64,000 nt of DNA from Ciona intestinalis (lineage: Eukaryota > Chordata > Ascidiacea > Phlebobranchia > Cionidae), in the NCBI RefSeq assembly GCF_000224145.3, contig NC_020176.2, positions 3,028,433-3,092,432 of the forward strand, read 5' to 3'. The position numbers were made by a program, and so were the translations under genes. Position 1 is the first letter of the stretch. Each line of letters opens with the position of its first letter. Below are positions 42,676 through 55,600 of this stretch, piece by piece. The notes under the pieces are model-generated. The model had not been told where the DNA came from. It saw nothing but the letters and a program-made list of their open reading frames with translations, and ran no database searches.

Positions 42676-43559
42676 GATTTTGACAGCCGTTTAAAACTGA
42701 ATTGCAGTCTTTAACCTAAAAAAACTACTGTACTTGTATTATAATGGCTAAACAAAGTACAACTGGGCCCTTTTACACAAAAAAAGTGCATACTGACTGC
42801 TTTACCGAACGCTAAAATAGTTGTTACATTTCCTGATTGCCTTTTTGTGTTAGGGCACGCACGGTCTTATCAGTATTGTGTCTGCCGCCGACAATACTGT
42901 GGTTAATCATTACTTTGTGCAAACAACATTGTACATATTGAACTTTGATTTTTCCATTAATTTCAATTAGTGTAATTCATCCACATTTGTGACTTATTCA
43001 ATTAACTGTATGTGTATGTTACTCAGAGCAGTCTTAATTTTGCTCCAACATTTTATGTTATAACATGTGTGTTTGACATCTTTTATAAAACAGTATTGAA
43101 CATATGAAACAAAATATACAAATTTAATAACCGACTGTGTGTGCTACCATTTTATATTATAAATATAGACATATATGTATATGATACGTGCTTTATTCGA
43201 TTGTACATCTTTTACTTTTACTATACGTCACTCTTAAACGTAGATACATATACGTGTCCGCGCGGGCGCCAAATCTCTGACGTGTCAATTTGAAATTGTT
43301 TGAGAACTTTAAAATGTCATACTACCCGAAAACTCTACACAGATCCGAGCCATAAGTGTCCTCTTCAAACGCATTTTCAATTGTTTTTATTTTAGCGCTG
43401 CCTCGTTACATTGTATTACCTGCTGTTGTGACTTATTGATTTTCGGCATCATAACTTCGAGTGTCCGTGAGTAGCGAAATTGCCACATAGACTAAAACCG
43501 TTGAAGTTTGCATGGTGATCTCTGATTGGGCAGAACAATTTCTATAAGTACTAGCGAGC
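42676..43559. other. Intergenic between esterase and EF-hand genes
   Basis: Divergent promoter region. A TATA-like CTATAAGTA at about 43541 precedes the EF-hand transcript. Nothing else was recognised. Confidence 0.4.
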
Positions 43560-43750
43560 GAATGAACAACGAACATTCTGAAATTATCAAACTGAATATC
43601 ATTTGTGGAAAATAAGAATTTAGGTAAGCAAGCTTGTTTTTACTCGCATGTATGTTACTATATGCATACATTAACTAACTTGAAAATGTTGTGCTTTACA
43701 ATCTATATATTCTTATTAAAACAAATTCGTTTTTATTTAGATAACGTAAA

Positions 43751-46067
43751 ATGAAGATCGCAATTTCATTGATCCTCGCCTTTTGTTTGGTGATGCCACC
43801 TTACACCTATGCCCAAGACGGAGAAGCGTAAGTCATTTTACCATGATTATTTTTTAAATACAGCAACAAATATTTAAAGCAGATTCTAACTTAAAATCGT
43901 ACTTAATTTTAAACCATATATTCTAGCTGAAAAAATATTCTATCGCAAATGTTAACCAAAGTTGTATTTTTTGCATATGCAAAAAAACATCGTTAGGTTA
44001 TATGGTACTATTCCCATATTTAAAAATCTATAATTTCTTATACTCATTTAGAAAACATTTACTCTCCAAAAATAAATTTTAGTTTTAGTAAGTAAAAATT
44101 TCGTTTCAGATCGGACGACGTCGAAGTAGCTACCGGTAAATTTATCACAAATTAATTTATTTTCTGTATTCACCATGTCATTCATCATTCTATCACCTCC
44201 ATTCAATTCCATTGTCATTCAACGCTGCGGAAACTTATATCTTGAACATCAAACCAAACATGCAAAATCTATATCAAACCAACTTTGAAAAAATGGTCAC
44301 GGGTTAATATAGTGTTGCAGTCAACATGGCAAGGTACTGGGCCAACAAGGCACGTGAGCAACGCGATATTAGAGCAATTCAACAGGTATTACGTTCATGT
44401 GGCAAAAACTAAATTCAAATCTAAAATATCCAATGAATAATAAAATAAAATAAACTCGTTTATTAAAACGACAAAATCTCATATAACCCAAACTTACTGT
44501 CAAATGGCCTTTAGCGAGTACTGTCGAGGTCTAGGCGACGAAGAAGACGACTTCCACCCGGCACCTTTATACCACCGTGGGTTGCCTACAGTAAGTTGTA
44601 GGTAACGCATTTTTGTTAAATTTAAAAGTTAATAATCTTCGCCACCTTAAACAAATAAAAATCAAAAATATTTTGTTAATTTTTACCTATAATAAATTCG
44701 CCACGGTAATCAAAGAAACAAAGAAACGTGGTTTTGGTAATTTTTCCGTATATGATTTTCGCTACCGTAATAAAGAAATTATCAATATTATCATTATCTT
44801 TATTGCTTCATCATCCGTCACCTTTGTCATCATCATCATTCACCAAACATGCTGTCGTGTCATTTCATCTCATAAAGTTCGTACCCACTTAAAACTCACA
44901 CGTGGCATTTTGAACGATGATGACGTCAGAGGAGGATGCTGGAGCAGAAACTACAACCGACGAATCTGACGCAGAAGCCCCAAACGCTGAAGGAAAGAAA
45001 GAACTCGAGCTTGAGGACATTCAACTGTGGTCAAGCATGGACATGGACAAGGATGGAAAACTTACTATTGCTGAATTTGAAAGGTAGTTACTAAATATTC
45101 GACGTTATTATATACTGGTAAAACTTATTACCCCGAGGTACATCATTTTGGATTTTGGCCAGAGTTTGGCTATTAAGTTAACCGTACGTATAATATGATG
45201 TACTATAGAACAATAATACAAACTAATATAAAATGCTTTTATTTCTAGATTCTCACGTTCTCCTAACGCTCAAGCTTTCGTTCGCCAAATGAAGGCTCAC
45301 AAAGCCGTCGAGACTTGGGCCGATAGTAAGTACTATCCAACTAATTTACTTTTTTACAATTCCTATAACTTATAAAACACAGAATATTTCACCTCAATAT
45401 CCTCTCTCAGAACTCGGAATCGATGCTGAAAAGGCAAAGGCAGCTATGATGGTCGGTGCCAATGCTCAACGTCGTCAGACATACCAACACCAACAATATG
45501 CCGCTCGTGTCAACGCCCAACGCCGACGTGCAGCTATTGCTAGACGTAACCAACAAGTTGCTTACCAAAGACAACAACACGCCAACAACTACTGGTCACG
45601 ACTTGGGGTAATTGTTATAGCACATAAATATTATCTCATGTATTGCCATTTCATCTCACACCATTTCTCATTACTTTCATGTCACTCATCCGTTCGTTTT
45701 GGAAATCATCTCTTCACCGATATAGATAAACCCATACCTACAGGTGAATAGCATTCATAGAGCAGATTTGGTGAGATGGGACATGCTTTCATTCTCGTTC
45801 AGTTTGGTAGTAAACAGAGAACAACGATTTATATAACCGCATAGCCTTACGACTATAAAAAAGAGTGTTATTATTTAAAAAAAAAAATACGATCAGGTAG
45901 ATATTTTGTGTTAGCATGTTCCATCTCATCCATAAGTACTGTGCATATAGTTCTATCCAGACAACACACTATCTCATACATAACTAAAACGCCTTTGTAT
46001 GTTTCTTCAGCGCCAATACTACTCTGCCATGCAAAGACGAGGAGCACGAAGAAGCGACGAATTGTAA
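43751..46067 (+). CDS. ER-luminal EF-hand protein ending in SDEL
   Basis: Probable eight-exon gene: 43751-43827, 44110-44135, 44321-44385, 44519-44590, 44932-45083, 45249-45325, 45411-45607 and 46011-46067, giving 240 residues. Exon 1 encodes a signal peptide (ISLILAFCLVMPPYTYAQ). An acidic stretch leads to one EF-hand loop, DMDKDGKLTIAE (about residues 117-128), with acidic residues at 1, 3, 5 and 12. The C-terminal third is very rich in Arg and Gln (RRQTYQHQQYAARVNAQRR). The last four residues, SDEL, match KDEL-type ER retrieval signals. An in-phase 5' UTR intron (43624-43740) is likely. Exons 3-5 use less ideal acceptors and may be off by a few codons. It could be a Ca2+-binding chaperone-like ER protein; the family is not recognised. 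Confidence 0.65.
45765..45940. mobile_element. Diverged TIR (MITE-like) element in EF-hand intron
   Basis: Has TTTGGTGAGATGGGACATGC at one end, TTTGGTAGTAAACAGAGAAC inside, and ACGATCAGGTAGATATTTTG and TTCCATCTCATCC at the other. An old copy of the 14025 family between the last two exons. Confidence 0.5.
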
Positions 46068-46168
46068 ACGACGTTTCCAACTTAAACCAATCACAGTTTG
46101 GTTAGCCTACGCCCACTGATGCTTTATTTAGTTTAAAACCAAAATGACTACACGGCACTATAAATATC

Positions 46169-46174
46169 AATAAA
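46169..46174 (+). terminator. Polyadenylation signal AATAAA of the EF-hand gene
   Basis: AATAAA about 100 bases past the SDEL stop. Confidence 0.5.
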
Positions 46175-46824
46175 ACAAATCGTATAAGTTTTTTTGCATA
46201 ATGTTTAAAGTACACCTAAACTAATAAACTAAGTAATTCTTTAAAATCAAAATCTTCGTACTTCGGCACGACATATTATCCTTTCTCTTAGTCATGTGTA
46301 GTTATATATAAGATACAATGTATAGATGAAAAATAAAATTTAGAACAAATCGGCAAAGCTTTGTTTATTATTGAGAATGCATGTAGGCTACGTTCGAAAA
46401 AGGTCGCTTATGGTGTGGGGTACATTAATCGATGCAACCTTTTTTATAATGCACGTAACTGAAGCTGATTTAATCATGGGAATCTAAGTAAAATCTAAAA
46501 AGAGTTGACTGAGAATTAGTTTAGTCGTATCGCAAATTACCTGGAAATGTAGATATAGCCTACATATTATATAGTATACAAAGCGGCAATTTATACGAAT
46601 AGTCTTTATCAGTGATACATTAAAAAATGTAACTTTGTCTTTATCAATATTATATTGAAACGTGTTCATTTATTTGAGCTCCGCTCTCCTGTTTTCTCCA
46701 GACAGTTATAAACTGTACAATTAGTGCAAGGACTGTTTCAGATAAAAAAAACTGGTTCAAGACGTTTCTTTAGCAAAGTGTTCGTCGCCCTGCACCCCCT
46801 ATAAATATTCAAAAGTGTTAACGA
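46175..46824. other. Intergenic, nothing recognised
   Basis: Convergent interval between the EF-hand gene and the PhyH gene. No gene or clear repeat. Confidence 0.4.
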
Positions 46825-48778
46825 CTATTTAAAACTATTTCTAATGCCTATTTTCCAAACCTTTGATTTTCCATGGTCAAAATCATGGTTCCTTTCCCAC
46901 TGTACCATTTCTGCTGGACGGAAATTCATAATAAACGCCCTTCGTTTAAAATCGGTGCTGTTCCCTCTAGTATAGTGAACTGTACGACCGTGGTGTAAAG
47001 TACAGGAACCCGCAGTAATCGGGGCAGCATGTAGCTCATCCTAAAAATGCGTAAATATATATATTTATAGGTTAGGATAAGATGTTCTCATTCTTTTTAT
47101 TGTTCTATTTGGTCATGGGCAAAGAATATTTACGTAATTATGTAAACCTATTTTTATAATCCTAAAAGAGCTTTGTTAATATATTTTACGATCGTAGGAA
47201 AATTATATGAATTTTATTATCTTTGGGTGTCCATCTTACCCCAAAGTGACACGTATATACATTACCTTATCGCCCTCGCATATTATTACATGATGGCCCT
47301 CCTTCGCACATTTGAATGGCCTTAATGGTAACTTATGAGACCCGGGAACAAACCACATACAGCCGTTATCTACAGTAGCGTTGTCCAATGCTACCCAGAT
47401 TGTTACCGCTCGTTTATCTGGCATATCAGGCCAATATGATTCGTCTTGATGCATTGGGGTCTCTGTATCTGTATGGGGGGCCTGTTGTGTAATATGTCGT
47501 ATGAGCATAAACACTCCAATAATTTCAAAAAACAATGACACACAAAGTTACACACCCGCGGTAACTCGTATACAAGCGTTGTCGTTTCCCTGCGACACGA
47601 GAATTAAAAAGTTGCAATGATTCATTTATAACTTAATATACAGGTATAGCTATTTTTCTACATTAAAACCACCATGGGCAAATATACCACTACTACATAA
47701 AGAAAACGTTAAGTCGGATTCGAACCTTGTACCTTTGATATTAACATGTCGAAATCAAATGTCATATCGCTACCTAAAACACTTCGTGCGACTTCGAGAG
47801 CCCTCGTGTGCAAAATACCTTGCGTTAAGTTTGGTATGAACAAGGACGGCCACATAGTTTGGGAAATATTTTCGTGTTCTTTAACCTAAAGAGGTGGAAT
47901 TGATGTCATTAGAACCATTTTGATTTAAATTTGAATAACAGTACTATACTTGTTCTGGCCATATAGTATTAAACTTTCGCAAAACGCTAACTATATATAG
48001 TAGGGTGAGGGAAGATGGGACACGTTTTATTCGATTTTCTCGTCCCATTTGGTGATAAACAAAGACATTGAAGAAATCATAAAACCCAATCCTCACGTCT
48101 TCCCCAAACCCTACTATATAATATTAAACATTTGTAAATAGTTTAGTAGCCGTCATTTAAAAATTATTAAAGGTATTAGGTTTTATAATTGTGTTAAGTT
48201 AACCCATACATCGGGTTATCATATAAGCAGAGGTTTTGTATGGCTGTGCCTATGAGGGTAAACAACATACTTTACGCGTTGTATGCGACCCGAGGTCATG
48301 TCTGTGTGTTGTTGTTTGGCTTCCAGTTGACAGTTCCTCGAATATTCTTTGATATGCTTTTATTTCTTCTGGACTTAAAATATCTTTAACTACCTAAAAT
48401 GTGATTCCGGTTTTAAAAGCGTTTAAATGTAAGACTATACTATTTAGGTGAAAAAATAGTTCGTCGGGGTAAATCGACCTACTTTTTATTCTTTTTATTG
48501 GCATGATTAATTGGTAAAAACACAATTGGGAAATATTGGATGTTATGGTCTTAAAAAAGGTATCCATTTTACCACACAGTACATTACTTGTTTTATTAGA
48601 TGAACATTTCAAAAGCGTCAGGGCGTATACCAAAAACTCCCGAGAGCGTATATCGATCAAAACAGAAATCCGGGAAGACCCTTTAGTATGAGCTTACCAA
48701 ATAACCGTCTCTGTCAAACTTGTCTTTCCATTCCAAAAAGTCCTGCGTTTGTAGCCAAGTGGAACTCTCTTGAGACAT
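46825..48778 (-). CDS. Phytanoyl-CoA dioxygenase (PhyH) family protein
   Basis: Fe(II)/2-oxoglutarate-dependent oxygenase. Five exons, all in phase 0 (48698-48778, 48271-48393, 47733-47885, 47266-47481, 46825-47040), give 262 residues, a usual size for short PhyH proteins. The iron-binding HxD is in TPMHQDESYWP and the distal His in CTLHHGRTVHYT. The core signature VALDNATVDNGCMWFVPGSH is present, and an Arg suited to 2-oxoglutarate lies in DFKRRAFIMNF. The N-terminus begins MSQESSTWLQTQDF and shows no signal peptide or PTS2-like motif, so it is likely cytosolic. The similarity seems closer to generic PhyH-domain enzymes than to peroxisomal PHYH; the substrate is unknown. Confidence 0.87.
47994..48122. 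mobile_element. TIR (MITE-like) element, internally shortened
   Basis: About 128 bp: TAGTAGGGTGAGGGAAGATG to GTCTTCCCCAAACCCTACTA with TA-rich borders. It lies in a PhyH intron and keeps both ends but lacks the middle of longer copies. Confidence 0.7.
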
Positions 48779-49648
48779 TATTGTAATAATTTAACTAGAC
48801 GCCTAATTTATATAGAAACTCGTCTGTCATAAGTAGGCCTATATAACACAAAACTCAACGCTGTAGTTTGTTATTATGTACCATGTGTTACTTATACCAC
48901 CAGCTTCAACTATTGTAAGTAAGCTTACGTGACTGCCCCAGGCTTAGCGCGTACATATGTTATTTAACTTTGCAATCGCGTTAGTCAATTACATTTTGTT
49001 AATATTCAGCCACGGATGACGGGCTGTGACTTACATAGGTTATAATATAGACTTTTTGGCTATAGTTGAATTTGATTCGCGGCTCGACGTTGCTACCACC
49101 ATGGGCGTATATGTGGACGTATTGGCAAGATACCTAACGGTTATTGCTCCAACTCAGTAGTCCGGTATGGTTTGTCTAAAATGTTATCCAAGGGCTACAT
49201 AAAATCACCTACAAAGCCTTTTTTTGTTTTAACTTTTGGTTACTTTTTGTACGTATTTATTTAGTAATCTGCACAATCTATGTATTTGGCCTGTTCAAAT
49301 TTTGTCCCCAAATAAGTTCAAACTTTGTATTAGCTGTGTGTTCTTTAAATCGGGAAGTTCCTGGGAATTCATTATTTAAAGAAGAATTTTAACAGCTGTA
49401 TTAAGCAATAACAAAGGCTATTTGATTAAAAAGTAGTTGTAGCCATTAAATTGAAAGTAGAATTTTGCATGTCTAAACAATTAACAATTTAAATAAGTCC
49501 AAATTTATTTTTAAATAACTCAGGAAAAAACGTAATTTTCGTAAAGCTAAAATAGTTTGTTTTACTTTTTAACAGAGTTAAATCAGTTAGATATGTTATT
49601 GTTTTAATACAGCATATGTAAACTGCAAACATTGACAGTGCTGGTGCT
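48779..49648. other. Intergenic between PhyH and PHKB
   Basis: Divergent promoter region with a SINE fragment at about 49075-49205 (GCGGCTCGACGTTGCTACCA, TATTGCTCCAACTCAGTAG). An AATACAG acceptor at about 49613 suggests the PHKB start codon lies in a second, partly non-coding exon. Confidence 0.45.
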
Positions 49649-52600
49649 ATGGATGACATATGTAATGAACAAGTGGAAAATTATCTGCAGGCCAAACAAA
49701 AACTCAATGAACATTATGTATCTATAAAAAGGTTGGTTTATGATTTTATTAGTAATTTTGATTTCTTACAATGTTGTAATGTATCTATATATGTGTTAGT
49801 GTTATAGACTAAGCAGTATTACTTTATAGCAATTTAGCAAGTTATTTCTACTATTAGTTGTCTTATTGGTGTATTAATGTTTCAATTTTTTAATACAAGT
49901 TGTATAAAGTGGAACACATATGTTATAAGACCCAACTTTGACCGCCCCAGAAAGGATAAATAGGTTACATTTGTTTACTTATTAGAACTCTGATGTCTGT
50001 TTAGCATAATTTAAACATCAATAGCAACAATGTGATAATAAAACTTTAAAACATTGTAGATTGCTTCTACCTTTTCAAAATTATTCAACTGGTTTGTTCT
50101 CTTGTTCATCTGAGTGTTACATTCGAGATAGCATCTACTGTAGTGTAGCAGTGTGGTCACTTGCATTGGCATATCGCAGGTGAATTAAATGCATCTTTGT
50201 TGTCTTTTTTGATAAATAGTTATTTGCAATCACTCATTGGTTAGGAGTGCGTGTCATCATTCTACAATACAAGGTATAGGTTCAACACTAGATAGGCCAT
50301 TTAAATTTGGTGTGGGAAAATTATTTTTTGTATCAGAGGAACCTATCTATATATTGTTTTATATGCAGTTTTCACAGTTATAACTTTCTCAGGGTAAATC
50401 ATACCTAAATACCAGAACCATTGGTGTAACTTTTTATTGGACGTAACTCATATAGAAAAGAATAATCACCACTTACTTAGTCTAACATATTACATATTAT
50501 TTATTTATTTATTTAATATAATTTTAGAATTGATGATGATAATGGTCGTACATACGAACTTGAACACGTTGCAGTGAAATGCATGAGAGGTGTATTGTAT
50601 TGTTATATGAGGCAAGCTTCTAAGGTAGAACTATTTTAACACTGTTTTGCATGTGTAGATATTGAGTTGGCAGAACCTTTTCTAAATATTTTCATAGATA
50701 AATGTAACTTATTTATCGTTTTATAACATGGGTGTTCTGTTTTATACAATTTTTCTTTTACTGTCCAGGTGTATACACTTTTAAAACATATTGTATGTAT
50801 AATATAAATGCTATTTTTCAGGTGGAAAAATTTAAAGTAAACCAGAAAGTTGATGCAGCTTTGCATTCCAAGTTTGAACATGAAACAGGAGATGCAATCA
50901 ACAAGAACCACCAACACTTACAGCTTGATGTGGTTGCAATGTTTGTCCTTTACCTTGTACAAATGACAGAGTCAGGGCTACAGATTGTTTTTAACACTGA
51001 TGAAGTGGCATTTGTGCAAAACCTGGTTTACTATTTAGAAAGATCTTACAGGTATGTATGGGCTAATATGCATGTATTGTATACAGTATAAGAGAAATAT
51101 GCGAGTGTCATTGAACAAGGATCTTATGTCATGGAAATCATCACCTTTATTCATAGCCTACCTATTTAATTACGTGTGAAAAAGATTTATCTTGGTGTAT
51201 TGCAATAACTTGTTCATCCCGTTTATCCCCATGTGTTGGACAACGATAGTCGTTTTCTTACACAGGTTTTGTTTTATACAGCAGTTTAATGCATATTAAT
51301 TTTCCATACTGCCCATACATTTCTAAAAATAAATTAATCACTGTCAAAAAGTTCCATATGTAGAATATATGTGGACCATGTGGTATTTTGTTAGCAGAGA
51401 TGAGGTCTGTCGTGTGTATATATTATAACACTGATGTTATAACTTATAACAACTGTTGTTGCCCCACCACACAAGGACAAATATGTTACAAAACTTTTAT
51501 TTATTCAAATTTCATTGCCGACTATTCATTCCAACAGAGTCCCAGATTTTGGGTTATGGGAGCGTGGTAGTAAATATAACAACGGTAGCTGCGAGCTTCA
51601 TGCTAGTTCTGTTGGTGCAGCCAAAGCAGCTTTGGAATCAGCTAATGGTTTCAATCTGTTTGGTAAGCAAAGGGGAGCCCCATGGTCAGTGCTATGGGTG
51701 GATATTGACGCGCATAATAGGAATCGTACTGTCATGGACTCATTGCTACCAAGAGAGTCTAATTCAAAGAATACAGGTTTGTTTAGATAAATTTTTTTTG
51801 AAAAAGTAAAACTTTTTTAAAGGTATGTCTGAAAATTTAGACAACCAATAACAAAGGTACTACTGGGTTTGAGCAATTGAGATTAAGTGTTTTGCCTGAA
51901 GACATATATATCATACAATGGTAGCAGCATCAAGTCATTAACAGGAATTGTAAAACTGGAGACTCAAAAAACTTGTGTTAAAGTCTACCATGTGTGCCAT
52001 GTTCAACCTAGTATACTAACACCATACTTCCAGATGCAGCGTTATTACCAACCGTGTCTTTCCCATTCTTTGCCGTCGATCAAGAGGAATTACGAAGCGA
52101 AACAATTGAAACTTTGACTTCAAAGTTAGAAGGTCGTTACGGTGTCAAAAGATTCCTGGTGAGCAGTTTTTATACCTTGAAAATAACTTAACTGTATTCT
52201 GTTTTAGAATTTTAATCTTTTTAAAAATTTTACTCTATACAGTCATTTTTAAATTTAGTAGTTATGGCCAAAATAACACAATGGTTTTAAAACACCCACA
52301 GCATTAGGATGTGTATGACTATGTAAGCTACAATTCAAACATTAAACATGAAAACCTTTAGCTTTTTAATATAAGGTGGTACGTACTTTTTCCTTCATTT
52401 GTTTAAAAAAGCTGCCATAAATCACTTTAAAAACACAAATAGGGTGATGGGTATAAGACGGCAGTTGAAGACACCTCTCGTGCTCATTATCAACCTGCCG
52501 AGATCAAATTATTCAACAACATTGAATGCGAGTGGCCAATTTTCTTTGTTTACCTCATCATAGATGGAATAGTGCATGATAAACCAAACCAGGTAAGCAT

Positions 52601-55600
52601 TTATGGATAGTTATATATTAGTAAATCTGTATGTGTATTTATTATTATTAGATTATACTTTAATTGAATGAACCGCAATTTATTTTTTAATTGCAAAACA
52701 GTGAATCTTAATCAGTTTGTCTGGCGCCATGGCTTAGTGGTTAGAGTACCTTGTAAAAGGTGCATACATGGTAACAATATATTTTCCTACACACCCAAGC
52801 AATACCTTTATTTTACCAATTATAAAATATTGCTTTCCTTTTAGATAAAAATGTATTTGGAAAAGTTGAAGCCGTTATTAAAGGTTAGAGATGATGGCTT
52901 AGAATTATTGCCAAGATTTTTTTACGTGTCAGAAGAACACTTGGAAGCACATAGGAGAAATCCAGGCACCGGAGAAAAACTTTGCAGTTTTGGTATTTTT
53001 GAAGAACCACCAGTGTTTTTATGGGGACAAGCTGTACTTACTATTGCAAAGTTAGTATGAGATTAAATTTTTTTAAATTTTTTAATGTTTTATAGTTAAT
53101 GGTAGCTTCAGATTTAATAAGTAATACTTCTGGGCTAAATCACAGTTTAAATGCCATGCCACCCTATAGGACCTTACCAACTAACCATTCATGCATTAGA
53201 AATCTCTCTTGAGTTTAAAACCATTTCAGTGGCTGTTTTGTTTGTCCCTACTTACAACTGCTATTCAAACAAATCAGTTTTTTTACTGCTATTCTGTTCT
53301 ATTATATATGGGTGAGCATGAGATCGTACAGCGTGACACGCCATGAGACCAGCAATTTAGACCGAAGTTGGTTTATTAAAAGTTATTTATTATTTTTTTA
53401 ACCGAACTAAATGTTCAGTTTATTATTGGATCAACTGATTACACCTCGAGACCTTGATCCTATTCGTCGATATCTACCCGCTGTCGAGCGACACAAAGTG
53501 AGCATGAGGTACTCCACGTTTGCGGGCGTAATAAGCGACACAGTGATACAGGTTAGTACAGGGTAAAATAAAAACATTGCAGTTTTTTAAAGTTTTTAGT
53601 ATTCTAATGGTATTGTACTGCATTTGTATATGTCAGAGTCTATCTACTTATATAGATAGACTTTGGGTATAGGCTACTAAACAAAAAATGCAGGTATAAA
53701 TTTTTAAATTCTCTGTTTTAATAATAATCTTCAAATGCACAGATTTCGTTAATTTCTGAAAGCAAGCACCTTCAGTCTATATTATCAACTTATGGAATCT
53801 CCACCCAAACCCCAGACCAGGTAGAACCAATTCAGATCTGGCCTTCCCAGGAATTAGTGAAGGTTTACCAGCACCTTGGTGCAAATGAAAAACTTGGAAT
53901 ATCTGGAAGACCTAAGCGACCTATTGGTGCTTTAGGGACCTGTAAAGTATATCGGTAAGTTTGGTTTGTTGGTTTAGTAGTTCACCTATACTTTTACTTG
54001 TGTTTTTCATATGATTGGTCAGGTAAAAAAAATTGGATTCTTGTATTTTTAACAGTACGTTGATTTTTAGCTAATTTTTGTGGGTATGTAAATGGGGTCC
54101 TACAGCATGGCACAACATGGGCCTGAAGTTTAGGCCAGAGTTTGCCTTTTGTCATTACCCTGATATCCAGGCTGCTACAACCCATTAGTGACCACGGGAT
54201 TAAAGCAATGTTTATTAAATGTCTTGCCAAGGACGCATTGCCAAACAGTTTCAAGCATCGAACATGGTATCCTTCTAATAGAAGTACCTAATCACTGAGC
54301 CATAGCTTATACTGCTACCAGCAATACCAAAATAACAACTGACTTTATTACACAGCGTACATGGTCGTACAGTGGTCTGTTACCCCCTTATGTTTGATAT
54401 TGGTGATTTCTACATGGCGTTCGACACTCAGACATTAATTGATGAACTTCAACATTCCCTGCAGTTTGTGAGTCAATACTGGAGGATGCCAATGCGTCCT
54501 CTCTTTATCTTCCTTCTCAGGGAAGACACAACGCAGGAAAATCGTCTTGGTCCAATCTTGGAGGTATTTTTTTTTAATTTCCAAATTTTTGAATGTTTCT
54601 AAAACACAAAATATTTTAATTTATTAAGTTTTATGTCTTTTTTTGTCAGTTACTTTTTTTTCAAATACTTTAACTGGGAAATTTCAAGCTTTTAAGTTTT
54701 TAAATAGCTTTGTAAAATGATAGTTTAATATTTGTTTATAATTAATACATTTAAAAAATTGGTGTTATATTAACTGCACACATTGAACATATGTTGGGTG
54801 TAATGTTTCCATTCAGGTGTTGAGTGCTTTCAAACAAGGCCAATGGGACGGAATCAAAGTATGTTTGGGTCGTGTTCAATCATTCATTGCTTCTTCTGTG
54901 GTTGAGCATTTGGAGTTTGTAAAGTAAGGAATATTTGTATATTAACATTCTATTCTATATGGGTAAGGTCTTGCGACCACTTCATGGGACCTGAGATTTA
55001 GGCCCGAGTTTTCCCATTACCTCGACACATTTCCCATTACCTCGACACACATGCTACAACTCATCAATGACGACTAGAGGAATCTCAATTAGGTGTCTTG
55101 CCCAAAGATAAATATTGTCCGTGCATATTCCATCCATGTGTTGTAGTCGTATCTTGCACATAACATATATATCTTGATTGTTTTCAAATACTCTCATATT
55201 GATCCTAGACATCAAGATTCCACACAAATGGATGAGGAATTGTTGAAACCTTTCATTGGAAGAGAGAATGGTCTGGATGATGTGAGATCACTTAGGAGAG
55301 CAGGAAGTTCCTATTCCAATCTGACGAGGATCTGTGAAGATGATGATGAGGTGATGATGATGTCACCAAAATGAATGACGATTCCATCGTTGTAAATGAT
55401 GATGTCATCATTGCAAAAGATGATGTCATTTATGCAAATGTTGAAGTCATCAGTATAAAGGGAGGATGATGTCATCAATACAAATGATGATGTCATCAAT
55501 GTAAATCATGATGCCATCAATGTAAATGGTGATGTCATCATGACATACAGTCCTGATCAATCCATAGAGAATACAGAATCAGCCGTGTACAATTTCCACA

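Noticed and set aside
52721-52765. Possible tRNA gene (GGCGCCATGGCTTAGTGG)
   Set aside because: Only an A-box-like start is present and no cloverleaf can be completed; it is the head of a SINE fragment in a PHKB intron.
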